Of a stretch of 6,247 nucleotides of DNA, positions 5,638 through 6,247 are shown piece after piece. The DNA comes from CALLPQ01 sp964421675 (GTDB lineage Bacteria > Pseudomonadota > Alphaproteobacteria > Caulobacterales > Parvularculaceae): the NCBI GenBank assembly GCA_964421675.1, contig CAYQXV010000072.1, positions 1-6,247 on the forward strand, given 5' to 3'. The stretch's first letter is position 1. Every line of letters begins with the position of its first letter. Below the pieces are notes generated by a model. That model was not told where the DNA came from, made no database searches, and saw only the letters and a list, made by a program, of their open reading frames with translations. The position numbers were made by a program, and so were the translations under genes.

Positions 5638-6080
5638 ATCCGACAATCGTTCTTAAACTTGAGACAGGCGACGTAACAATTGAAACGTTCCCCGATAAAG
5701 CCCCAAACCACGTCGCGCAGATTACGCGCCTGGCCGAAGACGGGTTTTATGACGGGCTAACCCTTCACCGTGTGATTGACGGGTTTATGGCGCAAATGGG
5801 CTGCCCGCGCGGCGACGGCACCGGGGGCTCAGGCAAGAATATTGATTCTGAGTTTAACGATGAGAGCCACCAACGCGGCATTTGCTCAATGGCGCGCTCT
5901 CAGGACCCGCACAGTGCCGACAGCCAGTTCTTTATCTGCCTTGACGATGCGTCATTCCTTGATACTCAGTATACGGTATGGGGAAAAGTGACTGCAGGAA
6001 TGGACGCTGTAGACGCAGCCAAAAAAGGCGAGCCACCGGCAACGCCAACAAAAATTGTTTCCATGCGCCCCGGAAGCTAA
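5634..6080 (+). CDS. cytoplasmic cyclophilin-type peptidylprolyl isomerase
   Basis: A compact 148-residue single-domain cyclophilin with no signal peptide, so cytoplasmic. The domain order is clear: IVLKLETGDVTIETF (5-19), GFYDGLTLHRVIDGFMAQ (37-54) with R46, F51 and Q54, GDGTGG (60-65), ICSMARSQDPHSADSQFF (83-100) with Q98 and F100, and TQYTVWGKV (111-119) with W116. These match the catalytic Arg/Phe/Gln and the tryptophan of active family members. Two motif positions differ from the classical form: L44 replaces the Phe of FHR, and MGC (55-57) replaces GGD. Three cysteines (C57, C84, C102) fit a reducing compartment. The GTG start at 5634 shares GTGA with the upstream stop, and GGAG (5620-5623) lies about 10 bases before it, so translation is probably coupled. 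In role it corresponds to PpiB-type enzymes; I withhold the symbol because two paralogues are adjacent. Confidence 0.95.
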   Translation: MNPTIVLKLETGDVTIETFPDKAPNHVAQITRLAEDGFYDGLTLHRVIDGFMAQMGCPRGDGTGGSGKNIDSEFNDESHQRGICSMARSQDPHSADSQFFICLDDASFLDTQYTVWGKVTAGMDAVDAAKKGEPPATPTKIVSMRPGS

Positions 6081-6119
6081 GAATGTAAGTTAAGAAAATA
6101 AGCTAAGATTGAGTACTCC

Positions 6120-6140
6120 TGCGCTTGAACTCAACGCGCA
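6120..6140 (+). other. GC-rich hairpin downstream of the cyclophilin operon
   Basis: TGCGCTTG (6120-6127) pairs with CAACGCGCA (6132-6140) if C at 6135 is bulged, leaving an AACT loop. It lies 40 bases after the last cyclophilin stop and has no T-run behind it, so it is not a canonical intrinsic terminator. It could stabilise the mRNA 3' end. Confidence 0.3.
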
Positions 6141-6157
6141 AGCATGTAAACAAGTTC

Positions 6158-6182
6158 CACTGATTTTTTTAATTGATCAGTG
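6158..6182. other. 7-bp inverted repeat just upstream of tRNA-Leu
   Basis: CACTGAT (6158-6164) and ATCAGTG (6176-6182) pair perfectly around an 11-base loop containing a T-run. Because the T-run is in the loop and not after the stem, this is a poor terminator. It lies 10 bases before the tRNA and could be a leader structure or an operator-like dyad. Confidence 0.35.
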
Positions 6183-6192
6183 ACTACCGGAT

Positions 6193-6247
6193 GCGGACGT
6201 GGCGGAATCGGTAGACGCAACAGACTTAAAATCTGTCGAGGGTAACC
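6193..6247 (+). tRNA. tRNA-Leu (anticodon TAA), 3'-truncated by window edge
   Basis: The sequence starts with acceptor strand GCGGACG (6193-6199) and the class II D arm GGCGGAATCGGTAGACGC. The anticodon arm is ACAGA/TCTGT (6220-6224 with 6232-6236) with loop CTTAAAA, giving anticodon TAA at 6227-6229. This reads UUA and UUG, hence leucine. The start of a long variable arm (CGAGGGTAACC) is visible; the rest of it, the T arm and the 3' acceptor strand lie beyond the window. No good promoter of its own is seen in the 112 bases after the cyclophilin gene. Confidence 0.95.

Overview
The window looks like a stretch of an ordinary alphaproteobacterial chromosome. GC content is intermediate by eye, at roughly half. 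The encoded proteins (murA preceded by a small basic-tailed protein, a DUF3667 membrane protein, two tandem cyclophilins) and the tRNA sequences resemble those of Sphingomonadales/Erythrobacteraceae or Maricaulales-type marine alphaproteobacteria. That placement is an inference from remembered protein character, not a search. No insertion sequence, integrase, CRISPR array, rRNA or phage gene is visible.

Layout, left to right. (1) Bases 1-450 hold the 3' part of a GNAT-family N-acetyltransferase; its start lies outside the window. (2) Bases 451-800 have no protein gene. They carry a minus-strand tRNA-Thr(GGT) with encoded CCA (613-687), its trailer with several GC-rich hairpins ending in a probable intrinsic terminator, and a divergent promoter region. 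(3) Bases 801-1823 encode a DUF3667-type integral membrane protein: an N-terminal four-cysteine zinc ribbon, about five membrane segments and a long acidic loop. (4) Bases 1964-2185 encode a small hydrophilic protein with a basic tail, followed after 117 bases by murA (2303-3568), which makes the first committed peptidoglycan precursor. (5) Bases 3653-4489 encode a lipoprotein of unknown function with a histidine-rich helix, preceded by an unusual run of four tandem hexamers. (6) Bases 4645-6080 hold two translationally coupled cyclophilin-type peptidylprolyl isomerases, the first exported and the second cytoplasmic. (7) The window ends inside a tRNA-Leu(TAA) gene starting at 6193.

All protein genes run on the plus strand; only tRNA-Thr is on the minus strand. 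Cell-envelope functions dominate: peptidoglycan synthesis, a lipoprotein, a membrane protein and periplasmic protein folding. However, only the cyclophilin pair (4-base overlap) and possibly the small ORF plus murA show operon-like spacing. Three of the genes use non-ATG starts (TTG at 801, TTG at 4645, GTG at 5634), supported by Shine-Dalgarno placement or overlap.

I see no convincing undescribed multi-gene system. The points most worth a second look are the lipoprotein family of unknown function, the tandem hexamers in front of it, the acidic insertion in the DUF3667 protein, the cyclophilin insert with its isolated cysteine pair, and the structured trailer of tRNA-Thr.
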